Of a stretch of 26,833 bases of DNA, positions 16,790-24,061 are shown piece after piece (the first letter of the stretch is position 1; every line of letters begins with the position of its first letter). The notes under the pieces were generated by a model. That model ran no database searches. It saw only the letters and a program-made list of their open reading frames with translations, and was not told the origin of the DNA. The position numbers were made by a program, and so were the translations under genes. This stretch comes from a virus: the IMG/VR virus record IMGVR_UViG_3300047564_001122, positions 1 through 26,833 of that record; one strand, written 5' to 3'.

Positions 16790-19700
16790 CCAAGCTGATT
16801 GCCGGTGACGGTGGATTCAATCGTGCGGCAGCCAGTGCCGTTGGCTACAAGGGTCGTCAAGCGCAGGGAACACCGAATACTGACCCTGACAGTCTCGACT
16901 CGTCGCAGTACGCCACGATCCTGGACCTACTGAGCGAGGGAGAGATTGAGGGCCTTGTTGGTGGTGCCAAGGGGATCTACCTCGACAACACCCCACTGCA
17001 GAACCCTGATGGCAGTCTGAACTTCACCAACGTGCAGGCGGATGCACGCAACGGCACGCAGAACCAGACGTTCATACCTATTGCCAGTGACATCAGCAAC
17101 GAGATCCCGGTTGGTGTGGTCGTGCTGGAGAATACGCCGATCGTGCGTACCATCACCGATCCAACCGTTGGTGCTGTTCGTATCACCCTCTCGTTCCCGC
17201 GGCTGGAGCAGTATCAAGCAGATGGTGACATCCGTGGCGTAAGTGTCCGCCTGCGGTTGTCGGTGCAATACAACGGTGGAGGCTATGTCACGGTCATTGA
17301 AGACACGGTGAGAGGTCGCACTGCTGATCTCTATCAGCGGGATTACCGGATCACCTTCACATCAAACGTGAAGCCGGTCGACATCAAGGTGCAGCGGCTG
17401 AGTGAAGACAGTGCCAGCCCGCAATACGTTGATGCCTTCCAGTGGACCAGCTACACAGAGCTGACCTATGGCCGGCTGTCGTATCCGAACAGTGCCCTGG
17501 TGGCGCTGCGGATCAATGCGGAGCAGTTCAGCAACATCCCATCCCGGTCGTACCGGATCCGTGGCATCAAGGTGAAGGTGCCGACCAGCGTGGCGTATGT
17601 CGACCAGACCAACGGTCGGCTGGTGTATGCCAGTGGCCCATGGAACGGATTGTTCACTGCTGCGGCATGGACCACGGACCCAGCTTGGATTCTGTACGAC
17701 CTGCTGATCAGCAAGCGGTACGGCTTCGGCGATCACATCATCGAAGCGCAGCTCGACAAGTGGGCGTTCCTCGCAGCTAGCCAATACTGCGCCGAACTGG
17801 TGTCCGATGGCTTCGGTGGTGTTGAGCCACGCTTCACCTGCAACGTGGCGATCCAGACCGCAGAGGACGCCTACAAGCTGATCTCAGATATGTGCTCGGT
17901 GTTCCGTGCCATGCCCTTCTGGAGCGGTGGTGCGGTCACCATCAGCCAGGATCGCCCGGTCGATAGCTCATACCTGTTCACCCTGGCGAACGTGGGGGAG
18001 GACGGCTTCACCTATCAGGGCAGTTCGCTGAAGCAACGGCCGACTGTTGCCGTGGTCTCCTACCTGGACCTTGAGAGCCGGGACATTGCCTATGAGGCCG
18101 TGGAGGACCAGGCCGCCATCGCTCGCTATGGGGTGGTGACGACCGAGATCTCCGCATTCGCCTGCACCTCCCGAGGGCAGGCGCATCGCATCGGCGAGTG
18201 GCTGCTGTACTCCGAGCAGTACGAAGGCGAGATCGTCACGTTCACTACCTCGCTGGATGCTGGCGTGATGGTGCGCCCCGGGCAGATCATCGAGATCGCC
18301 GACCCTGTACGTGCCGGCACCCGTCGTGGTGGTCGCATCGTGGCGGCCACCACCACCACGATCACGCTGGATGACATCACCAGCATCAGTGCGCTGACCA
18401 GCGGCACCATCTCGGTCATCACCCCCAGCGGTGGCGTCCAGAGCCGCACCTATGTCAGCCGTAGCGGCAGCATCGTCACCGTCACACCAGCCTTCAGCGT
18501 GGCGCCCAACGTCAACAGCGTCTGGGTGTGGCAGACCAACGACGTGCAGACCTCCACCTGGCGGGTGCTGGGCGTACAGGAGCAGGAACAGTCGCAGTAC
18601 ACAATCAGCGCATTGTCGTACAACGTCAGCAAGTACAACTACGTCGAGCGTGGCGTGCCGCTGCAAGCGCGGGACATCACCAACCTGAACATTGTCCCGC
18701 CACCTCCTGCGGCACTGTCGGCATCGGAGACGTTGTATGAATCCAACGGTCGCGCCGAAAGCAAGATCGTCGTGAGCTGGCGTTCAGTGTCGGGAGTGTT
18801 GAACTACCGCTTGCGGTATCGCTTTGGCAATGATAACTGGGTCACGGTTGATTCCAGATCAGCCGTTGACTACGAGATCACCAATAGCCAGCCGGGTATT
18901 TATTCCATTGAGGTCTACTCTCTCAGCCCCGCCAATATCCCATCACGTACTGCAGCGCAGCTCACGGTCAATACCTACGGCAAGACGGCACTGCCAGCCA
19001 ATATCACTGGGCTGAACCTGGTGCCGATTGATTCGGCCAGCGCCATTCTGTCGTGGGATCGCGCCACTGATCTGGACGTGGTGTTGGGTGGCAAAATCCT
19101 GATCCGCCATAACCCGCTTCTGGTTGGTGCGACATGGGAGCAGAGCGCCGAGATCGTTGCCGCTACGGCTGGCGGCCAAACCCAGAAGCAAGTGCCATTG
19201 CTGGAGGGCACGTACCTGGTGAAGGCAGAGGATGATGGCGGGCGCCGTTCTGCTGCTGCTTCAACGGTGGTGGCTGATCTGCCGACCCCACAGCCAAGGC
19301 TGCTGGTGCTCACCTACCGGGAGGATCTGGAGACCCCACCATTTAGCGGCAACACGACGGGGATGTTCTACTCCGCCGACCAGTCGGGCATCATCATCTC
19401 CGGTGGCATTGAGGTCGACTCCATGGCCACTGATGGCAACTGGGATGGCCTGGTGTCGATCGATGCTGTGGGTGGCATCAATGCCAGTGGATCGTATGAG
19501 TTTGGCTCCACACTGGATCTTGGTGGTGTGTATGACATCAACCTGCGGCGCATCCTTGGCATTGCGCCCTTTGTGCCAGGTGAGCTGATTGATGACAAGA
19601 CGGCCAATATTGACGACTGGACCGGCATTGATGACCTAGCACCGGATGATGTCAACGCTGCGCTCTACGTTCGATCTACTGCAGATGATCCAAGCGGCAC

Positions 19701-20088
19701 GCCAACATGGGGTGAGTGGCAGGAGTTTGCCAATGCCATTGTGCGTGGTCGTGGCTTCCAGTTTCAGGTCGTCGCTACTTCCGCTGATCCGAGTCATAAC
19801 ATCTCGATTGAAACGCTTGGCGTAGAGGTTGAGCTGCAGCAACGCATCGCTGAACCGGCGGCTGTGATTACCAGCGGCACCTCCACCTATTCGGTCTCCT
19901 TCGCAGCACCGTTCTACCAGGCGCCGCAGATTGGAATCACTGCGTACAATATGGGGACAGGTGATTACTTTGCCATCACTGCAGTAACACGCACTGGCTT
20001 TGACGTTACCTTCAGGAACTCTGCTGCCACTGTTGTCAGTCGGCAATTTACCTATTCTGCGATTGGTTACGGCCGGGAGATCATCTAA
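16786..20088 (+). CDS. Central tail tip / host specificity protein J
   Basis: The 1100-residue protein has the gpJ layout. The N-terminus includes DLLSEGEIEGLVGGAKGIYL (about 46-65) and the baseplate-hub beta domains with YRIRGIKVKVPT. The middle holds the WILYDLLISKRYGFGDHI stretch (about 304-321), a strong J-family marker. Two fibronectin-III-like domains follow (about 635-735 and 740-840). The last about 70 residues (YQAPQIGITAYNMGTGDY, then TGFDVTFRNS) look like a compact beta lectin-like receptor-binding domain. It would contact the cell-surface receptor and trigger DNA release. Length is close to lambda J (1132). Its stop overlaps the next gene (TAATG). Confidence 0.95.
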   Translation: MTKLIAGDGGFNRAAASAVGYKGRQAQGTPNTDPDSLDSSQYATILDLLSEGEIEGLVGGAKGIYLDNTPLQNPDGSLNFTNVQADARNGTQNQTFIPIASDISNEIPVGVVVLENTPIVRTITDPTVGAVRITLSFPRLEQYQADGDIRGVSVRLRLSVQYNGGGYVTVIEDTVRGRTADLYQRDYRITFTSNVKPVDIKVQRLSEDSASPQYVDAFQWTSYTELTYGRLSYPNSALVALRINAEQFSNIPSRSYRIRGIKVKVPTSVAYVDQTNGRLVYASGPWNGLFTAAAWTTDPAWILYDLLISKRYGFGDHIIEAQLDKWAFLAASQYCAELVSDGFGGVEPRFTCNVAIQTAEDAYKLISDMCSVFRAMPFWSGGAVTISQDRPVDSSYLFTLANVGEDGFTYQGSSLKQRPTVAVVSYLDLESRDIAYEAVEDQAAIARYGVVTTEISAFACTSRGQAHRIGEWLLYSEQYEGEIVTFTTSLDAGVMVRPGQIIEIADPVRAGTRRGGRIVAATTTTITLDDITSISALTSGTISVITPSGGVQSRTYVSRSGSIVTVTPAFSVAPNVNSVWVWQTNDVQTSTWRVLGVQEQEQSQYTISALSYNVSKYNYVERGVPLQARDITNLNIVPPPPAALSASETLYESNGRAESKIVVSWRSVSGVLNYRLRYRFGNDNWVTVDSRSAVDYEITNSQPGIYSIEVYSLSPANIPSRTAAQLTVNTYGKTALPANITGLNLVPIDSASAILSWDRATDLDVVLGGKILIRHNPLLVGATWEQSAEIVAATAGGQTQKQVPLLEGTYLVKAEDDGGRRSAAASTVVADLPTPQPRLLVLTYREDLETPPFSGNTTGMFYSADQSGIIISGGIEVDSMATDGNWDGLVSIDAVGGINASGSYEFGSTLDLGGVYDINLRRILGIAPFVPGELIDDKTANIDDWTGIDDLAPDDVNAALYVRSTADDPSGTPTWGEWQEFANAIVRGRGFQFQVVATSADPSHNISIETLGVEVELQQRIAEPAAVITSGTSTYSVSFAAPFYQAPQIGITAYNMGTGDYFAITAVTRTGFDVTFRNSAATVVSRQFTYSAIGYGREII

Positions 20089-20816
20089 TGGCACAAGCAG
20101 ACCTCAACGTCGCCAACGCATCTGGTGCTTCCTTCCGGCAGGACATCAACAATCAGCTGCTGGCCTTGGGCACCCTGCAGAGTGGCGCCTCCGCACCGAG
20201 CACGACCTACGCCTACATGCTGTGGGCGGATACCGCAAACGACCTACTGAAGGTCCGCAACAGCGGCAACAGCGGCTGGATTGAGGTCGGCACCCTATCG
20301 CTGGAGAACTGGGGCTTTGGCCGATTGCGGCTGGAGACCACCAAGCTGACCACCAGCGGCACCTCTGTCGACTTCACCGGCATCCCCAGCTGGGCAAAGC
20401 GGATCACGTTGAGCTTGGCTGCTGTCAGCCTGAGCGGCGCCAGCAACCCCGTCGTGCGGCTGGGTGACTCCGGTGGCATTGAGACCAACAACTACCTGGG
20501 CGCCACCTCCCTGGTTGGCCCGACGACCACCACCGGCTCCTATGCCCACTCCTCCACCTCTGGCTTCAACCTGCTGGGTGCGACCCCATCGGCAGATACT
20601 GTCGATTTCCACGGCTCCCTGATCCTCACGCTTGTCGAGGCATCGTCCAACACCTGGTCCTGCATGGGCAACATGGCGCGGACTGACGTGATCCAGGTGA
20701 ATCAGATTGCTGGCAGTAAGGCATTGTCAGCCACGCTTGATCGCATCCAAATCACTACCGTCGGCGGCGCCAACACCTTCGACGCTGGTAAGGCCAACAT
20801 CATCTATGAAGGTTGA
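20088..20816 (+). CDS. Tail fibre-like protein after J
   Basis: The 242-residue protein starts with a module (LNVANASGASFRQDINNQ, then GASAPSTTYAYMLWAD and NSGNSGWIEVG) that recurs at the N-terminus of fibre proteins in phages; it probably docks to J or a tip protein. Residues about 80-242 are a Ser/Thr/Gly-rich beta domain (IPSWAKRITLSLAAVSL) ending in a short strand, possibly a jelly-roll-like receptor-binding domain. Start overlaps the J stop (TAATG). It is the second candidate adhesin here besides 6861-8318. Confidence 0.8.
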   Translation: MAQADLNVANASGASFRQDINNQLLALGTLQSGASAPSTTYAYMLWADTANDLLKVRNSGNSGWIEVGTLSLENWGFGRLRLETTKLTTSGTSVDFTGIPSWAKRITLSLAAVSLSGASNPVVRLGDSGGIETNNYLGATSLVGPTTTTGSYAHSSTSGFNLLGATPSADTVDFHGSLILTLVEASSNTWSCMGNMARTDVIQVNQIAGSKALSATLDRIQITTVGGANTFDAGKANIIYEG

Positions 20817-20855
20817 GCTGTCTTCATAGCCTGAAGGGGACCTAGGCCACTTGTT

Positions 20856-21089
20856 GTGGACGACACCAGCCACCCATGGACAAGCGCCTGGCCACAGCTC
20901 TTGATCTTGGTAGCCGCATCCTCCGTGATCGCTACGGGCGGGATGTTCATATCGACCGTGGTGGGCCAGGCCAGGCTGGAGACCACCCTGTCGACGCTGC
21001 TGCGGACGGTGGAGGAGATCAAGGTAGACCAGCGGGATTGGCGCAATCAGATCGATCAGCGGGTGCGGGCCTTGGAGGTGAAGCAATGA
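20856..21089 (+). CDS. Small membrane protein, holin/spanin candidate
   Basis: The 77-residue protein starts at GTG 20856. Residues about 13-36 (PQLLILVAASSVIATGGMFI) form one membrane segment, followed by a heptad-like helix (LETTLSTLLRTVEEIKVDQRD). This resembles small lysis proteins such as holins, holin regulators or inner-membrane spanins. AAGGGGA at 20834-20840 is a possible ribosome site, 15 bases upstream, a little far. It overlaps the next small membrane gene (ATGA at 21086-21089), and the endolysin follows. Role inferred from topology and context only. Confidence 0.7.
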   Translation: MDDTSHPWTSAWPQLLILVAASSVIATGGMFISTVVGQARLETTLSTLLRTVEEIKVDQRDWRNQIDQRVRALEVKQ

Positions 21090-21316
21090 AGCGCCTCGCG
21101 GCCTTGATCGGTTCCGCCTCGCTGCTCAGCGTCGCGATCGGCAGCGTCTACCTGGTCGACTGCCGCCGGCATGCTCGCGGCCTGGACCAGATCGATCGCT
21201 GTTATCTCACGTCGTTGCCGCTGATGGGTATCGGCACGGCAGGTGCTGGTGCCTTCCGCATTGGCTACAACACCTTCAACCCTGCCCTGCGGAAGAAAGA
21301 GGAGGGTGAAGGATGA
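21086..21316 (+). CDS. Small membrane protein in lysis cluster, holin candidate
   Basis: The 76-residue protein has an N-terminal hydrophobic segment at about 4-24 (LAALIGSASLLSVAIGSVYL) ending at C26 and a weaker second hydrophobic segment at about 42-60 (LTSLPLMGIGTAGAGAF), then a basic/acidic tail. Two membrane segments would fit a class II-like holin; the VDC sequence is a poor lipobox because of Asp before Cys, so a lipoprotein is less likely. It overlaps its neighbours on both sides (ATGA upstream; GGATGAG with the endolysin), so all three are translated together. Confidence 0.68.
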   Translation: MKRLAALIGSASLLSVAIGSVYLVDCRRHARGLDQIDRCYLTSLPLMGIGTAGAGAFRIGYNTFNPALRKKEEGEG

Positions 21317-22383
21317 GCACCAAGCAAACCGTCCGGCTGCTGGATCTGTTCCGCTACTACAAGGGCTTGCCACATCAGATGGCCGCCATCACGGAGCTGC
21401 AGGAGGCCATGCCGGCCGGCTTGCTCAGCCGTGACAACGGCTGGTTCAAGACTTGGAGTGTCGACGGCAAGCAAGCACCAGAGCCCGCATGGTGGGCCTC
21501 AGCCCGTGGCATCGTCTCTGAGTTCGAGGGCTGTGAACTCACGGCCTACCCAGACCCTGGTACCGGTGGCGACCCTTGGACCATCGGCTATGGCCACACG
21601 GGGCCTGAGGTGCAGCCAGGAATGAAGATCACCAAGGCGGTCGCCGAGGACTACCTCCGTCAGGATCTGCAGGATGCCGCTGATGGTGTGTTCCAACTGC
21701 TGTCGCTGGCGATGGACTGGCGACCGCAGCAGCAGGCGGCACTGATCTCATTCGCGTTCAATGTCGGCCTTGGTGGGCTGGGCGATTCCACCCTGCGGCG
21801 CAGGCTGCTGGCAGGGGAGGACCCGGCCACTGCCGTGAAGGAGGAACTGCCGCGGTGGAACAAGGGCGGCCATGGCGTGATGCCTGGGTTGACGCGGCGC
21901 AGGGCGGCGGAAGTGGCCCTGTTCTGCTCGCAGCCTGCCCTGGCCCATGCACCGCAGCAACCAGCGGTGATCAGGCACAACTCACCGTTCACGGCACGGC
22001 TGACGCCGAACGTCACCCTGGGCGACTTTGCCCTGCAGCAGGATGCCAGGCGGTTTCAGCAGCAACACCAGGTCGATACGGCGGCGCTGTTGGCGAACTT
22101 CCTCGAGCGGGTGAAGCGCAATCTGGGCGGCACCATCGTCATCACCAGCGGCTACCGTCCGCCGGCCATCAACCGATCGGTCGGTGGTGCTTCTGCCAGT
22201 GAGCACCTATTTGACGCCCCGGGCGTTGGGGCGGTGGACTTCTACCTTGAGGGTGTGGACATCAACAAGGTGCAAGCCTTCTGCGATCGGTACTGGGACT
22301 ATTCGGTCGGCTACGGCGCTCCCAAGGGTTTTGTCCACTTGGGCATCAGGAAGGGCAAGCCTCGTCTGCGCTGGGATTATTGA
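21313..22383 (+). CDS. Bifunctional endolysin: GH24 lysozyme + M15 peptidase
   Basis: The 356-residue protein would cut both glycan and peptide parts of murein at lysis. After about 60 extra N-terminal residues of unknown role, a GH24 lysozyme domain spans about 63-210 with the E72 (SEFEG), D81 and T90 (WTIGYGHT) catalytic pattern, plus AFNVGLGGLGDSTLRRR and a closing LTRRRAAEVALF helix. Residues about 235-356 resemble M15-type D-Ala-D-Ala peptidases: ITSGYRPPAINRSVGGAS, then zinc-ligand candidates H298 (SEH), D309 (AVDF) and H342 (FVHLGI). The H298-D309 spacing is four residues longer than usual. No signal peptide is seen, so a holin is needed. AGGAGGG at 21300-21306 is a strong ribosome site. 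Confidence 0.92.
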   Translation: MSTKQTVRLLDLFRYYKGLPHQMAAITELQEAMPAGLLSRDNGWFKTWSVDGKQAPEPAWWASARGIVSEFEGCELTAYPDPGTGGDPWTIGYGHTGPEVQPGMKITKAVAEDYLRQDLQDAADGVFQLLSLAMDWRPQQQAALISFAFNVGLGGLGDSTLRRRLLAGEDPATAVKEELPRWNKGGHGVMPGLTRRRAAEVALFCSQPALAHAPQQPAVIRHNSPFTARLTPNVTLGDFALQQDARRFQQQHQVDTAALLANFLERVKRNLGGTIVITSGYRPPAINRSVGGASASEHLFDAPGVGAVDFYLEGVDINKVQAFCDRYWDYSVGYGAPKGFVHLGIRKGKPRLRWDY

Positions 22384-22559
22384 GGCACTGGCAGCCCCTT
22401 GCTGCGGCATAGCGCACGCAGCTTCTCAATCGCTCGCTGGCCGCAACGATCCCGGCAGCAGACACCACCGCAACACACCTGCCACCACGGCTCCCCTTCA
22501 ATCTCCACTACCTCAATCCGTGGCTGCTCCGCAGACTGGTTCATGATCCCATCGTTCAT
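22377..22559 (-). CDS. Cys-rich 60-residue hypothetical protein
   Basis: The - strand frame encodes 60 residues with an acidic start (RIEVVEIEGEPWWQVCC) and a cysteine cluster CCGGVCCRDRC at about 29-39, followed by a basic helix (RAIEKLRALCRSKGLP). Six cysteines in a short span suggest zinc binding or disulphides. It ends 7 bases inside the 3' end of the endolysin gene on the other strand and diverges from the NblA-like ORF, whose start is 23 bases away. ATG is at 22559 or at 22544 (MNQS). No strong ribosome site. Not recognised. Confidence 0.55.
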   Translation of the reverse strand: MNDGIMNQSAEQPRIEVVEIEGEPWWQVCCGGVCCRDRCGQRAIEKLRALCRSKGLPVPQ

Positions 22560-22582
22560 GTCTCGTGAGCTTCTCGAATTGG

Positions 22583-22909
22583 ATGGTCCCGGAACTCAGT
22601 CTGACGATGGAGCTTGGACTGGAAGCGGCCAGGCGTGAACTGCACCAGATGAATCGCGACGAAGCAATCGCGATGGCCGATCAATTCATGGGTCGTTCTG
22701 TCATGCAGGAGGTCTGCCTGCGCAACAGCCTCAAGCGGGTGGCAGAGCTTGAGATTCAACTGGCGATCATGCAGGCTGATCCCTATGTCAATGGCAAGAC
22801 AAGTTGCCCGGGGCAGGAGCGCACCCGACGCCATGGTATTCGCGGGATGTGGAGCACGCTGGCGCATGCCATCGGTGCTGGTGGCAAGGGTGCAGCAGGT
22901 GAAGCCTGA
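22583..22909 (+). CDS. NblA/Ycf18-like small protein (putative phycobilisome degradation factor)
   Basis: From ATG 22583 the protein has 108 residues (GTG at 22565 would add 6). Residues about 3-55 match the NblA pattern without gaps: ELSL..EL.L...R.E.HQM.RDEA, followed by a second helix with Met/Glu and ending NSLKRV. In NblA proteins the equivalents are ELSLEQEF.L, a QMS.EQA turn and a closing LLK. NblA is a helical-hairpin adaptor that directs phycobilisomes to Clp proteolysis; several freshwater cyanophages carry it. Residues beyond about 70 are unrelated, Gly/Arg-rich and overlap the sigma gene on the other strand. The match is from memory of the family, so this is a candidate only. It may be expressed as the last late gene, 199 bases after the endolysin. 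Confidence 0.5.
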   Translation: MVPELSLTMELGLEAARRELHQMNRDEAIAMADQFMGRSVMQEVCLRNSLKRVAELEIQLAIMQADPYVNGKTSCPGQERTRRHGIRGMWSTLAHAIGAGGKGAAGEA

Positions 22910-23769
22910 ACGGCACCCAGCAGGACCCCTAGGCGATCGCGGGCATCACTGATCAATCCTTCCACCTCCCGCATCCGTAGGCCCTCTATACGGGCCAGAG
23001 CGGTGATGGATTGCGGGCTGCCATTCAAGCCGTAGTGCCCCATTACCAGCCGCTGCTGCAGGGGATCCAGTGTTGTGATCGCTGCAGTCAGGTTCTCACG
23101 TCGCACCAGATCATCAAGCTGATCGATCCAGTTCCCTTCACCATCGGCTAGCAGGCTGCCTAGTGGGCTGTGCTCATCGTCACCTGCGGCAGCATCCAAT
23201 GACGCACATGGCATGGCCATCTGCAGGATGGCAGCCAATCGATCTTCGGTGACGCCCATCCGGTGGGCCAGCTCATGGCGTGATGGCCGGTGGTTGCCTT
23301 CTGCCGCAAGCTGCCGCGTTGCCGCCAACATCTGACCCCAGACTTTGGGATACGTGGTCGGCAGTCGAATCGTATGGGACTGGCCATCGATCGCATTGCC
23401 GACCCCTTGGCGAATCCACCAATAGGCGTAGGTGGAGAACTTGTAGCCGCGTGCGGGATCAAACAGCTCGACGGCACGGATCATGCCCAGGTTGCCAGCC
23501 TGCACTAGGTCCATGAACTCGAGTGAGGTGCGACGACCGATGCGTTGCACGACATGGACCACCAGCCGGAGGTTGGCGCGCACCATTCGATCCTTGGCGC
23601 GCTTGCCGATGCGCTTCACGCTGCGTGGTGCGTGCTCTGACCCGTCGGGATGATCGAGCCAGGCACGCACGGCATTGCCAAGGGTGATCTCTTCTGCGGC
23701 GGTCAGTAGCGGCTCACGGCCGATCTGATCTAGGTACCAGCTGACATCAGACCCTTCGGCTGTCGTCAC
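22783..23769 (-). CDS. Sigma-70 family factor, cyanobacterial group-2-like
   Basis: The 328-residue protein would bind host RNA polymerase core and choose promoters. Region 1.2 is at about 7-36 (DVSWYLDQIGREPLLTAAEE). Region 2 is at about 60-126 with MVRANLRLVVHVVQ, DLVQAGNLGMIRAVE and GYKFSTYAYWWIRQG (2.3/2.4, melting and -10 contact). Region 3 is at about 130-210 (RLPTTYPKVW). Region 4 is at about 225-282, with a recognisable but divergent HTH (QSITALARIEGL...VEGLISDARDRL), suggesting altered -35 choice. Region 1.1 is missing. The YL..IGR.PLLT.AEEI.LG pattern is typical of picocyanobacterial group-2 sigmas. A tail (283-328), Pro-rich then basic, overlaps the NblA-like ORF. Start GTG is supported by GGAGGT. 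Confidence 0.93.
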   Translation of the reverse strand: MTTAEGSDVSWYLDQIGREPLLTAAEEITLGNAVRAWLDHPDGSEHAPRSVKRIGKRAKDRMVRANLRLVVHVVQRIGRRTSLEFMDLVQAGNLGMIRAVELFDPARGYKFSTYAYWWIRQGVGNAIDGQSHTIRLPTTYPKVWGQMLAATRQLAAEGNHRPSRHELAHRMGVTEDRLAAILQMAMPCASLDAAAGDDEHSPLGSLLADGEGNWIDQLDDLVRRENLTAAITTLDPLQQRLVMGHYGLNGSPQSITALARIEGLRMREVEGLISDARDRLGVLLGAVQASPAAPLPPAPMACASVLHIPRIPWRRVRSCPGQLVLPLT

Positions 23770-23924
23770 GATCGCGGTACCTCCGGACGTTGCGGCTCCT
23801 GCTGTTGCCTGCGGATGTGATCAGCGAATGCCACGCACACCATTTCGGTGTGAGTGGCGGGCTTGGTGGCGTAGCTCAAAGCCCACCAGCGGCGGAACTC
23901 AGCAATCAGATCGGGGTGGGTCAT
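23766..23924 (-). CDS. 52-residue hypothetical protein upstream of the sigma gene
   Basis: An open frame starting MTHPDLIAEFRRWWALSYAT runs 52 residues to a TGA that overlaps the sigma-factor GTG (GTGA). Its ATG overlaps the stop of the gene before it (ATGA at 23924-23921). The first 40 residues are helical with two adjacent Trp; the last 12 are Gln/Pro/Arg-rich and encode the sigma ribosome site. No family recognised. The double overlap is the main reason to accept it. Confidence 0.6.
   Translation of the reverse strand: MTHPDLIAEFRRWWALSYATKPATHTEMVCVAFADHIRRQQQEPQRPEVPRS
23779..23784 (-). promoter_or_regulatory. Ribosome binding site of the sigma-factor gene
   Basis: GGAGGT (ACCTCC on the + strand) lies 9 bases upstream of the GTG at 23769 and inside the end of the preceding 52-residue gene. 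It fixes GTG 23769 as the start and is the clearest ribosome site in the leftward operon, suggesting the sigma factor is translated independently and well. Confidence 0.75.
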
Positions 23925-24061
23925 TGCCATTTGAAGAGCAGCCAGATGATTGTGAGCATGTTGAAGACGATCGACAGCATCAGCAGGCGATGCATGCTGC
24001 GCAATGTCGTGATCGGTACCAGCCTGGTGCGACGGGTATCAAACAGCGGAAGTTCAGCCAT
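23921..24061 (-). CDS. 46-residue single-pass membrane protein
   Basis: The peptide starts MAELPLFDTRRTRLVPIT, with a basic N-terminal half (RTRL...TTLRSMHR), and ends with one membrane helix, about 25-45 (LLMLSIVFNMLTIIWLLFKW). By the positive-inside rule the N-terminus would be cytoplasmic. It overlaps the genes on both sides (8 bases upstream, ATGA downstream). No family recognised; small membrane proteins in early phage operons often act on host functions, but nothing here shows which. Confidence 0.62.
   Translation of the reverse strand: MAELPLFDTRRTRLVPITTLRSMHRLLMLSIVFNMLTIIWLLFKWQ

Noticed and set aside
17968-18666. 232-residue open frame on the - strand inside gene J
   Set aside because: Antisense shadow of the J coding sequence with Asp/Gly/Ala-rich composition and no family resemblance.
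20822-20836. CTTCA/TGAAG inverted repeat before the first lysis gene, possibly hiding its ribosome site
   Set aside because: Stem of only 5 bp; too weak to claim regulation without structural or expression data.
22556-22867. 103-residue - strand frame between the sigma gene and the Cys-rich ORF
   Set aside because: It could have continued the leftward operon, but its sequence is His/Leu/Thr-rich without pattern, while the + strand frame here encodes a regular NblA-like helical protein.
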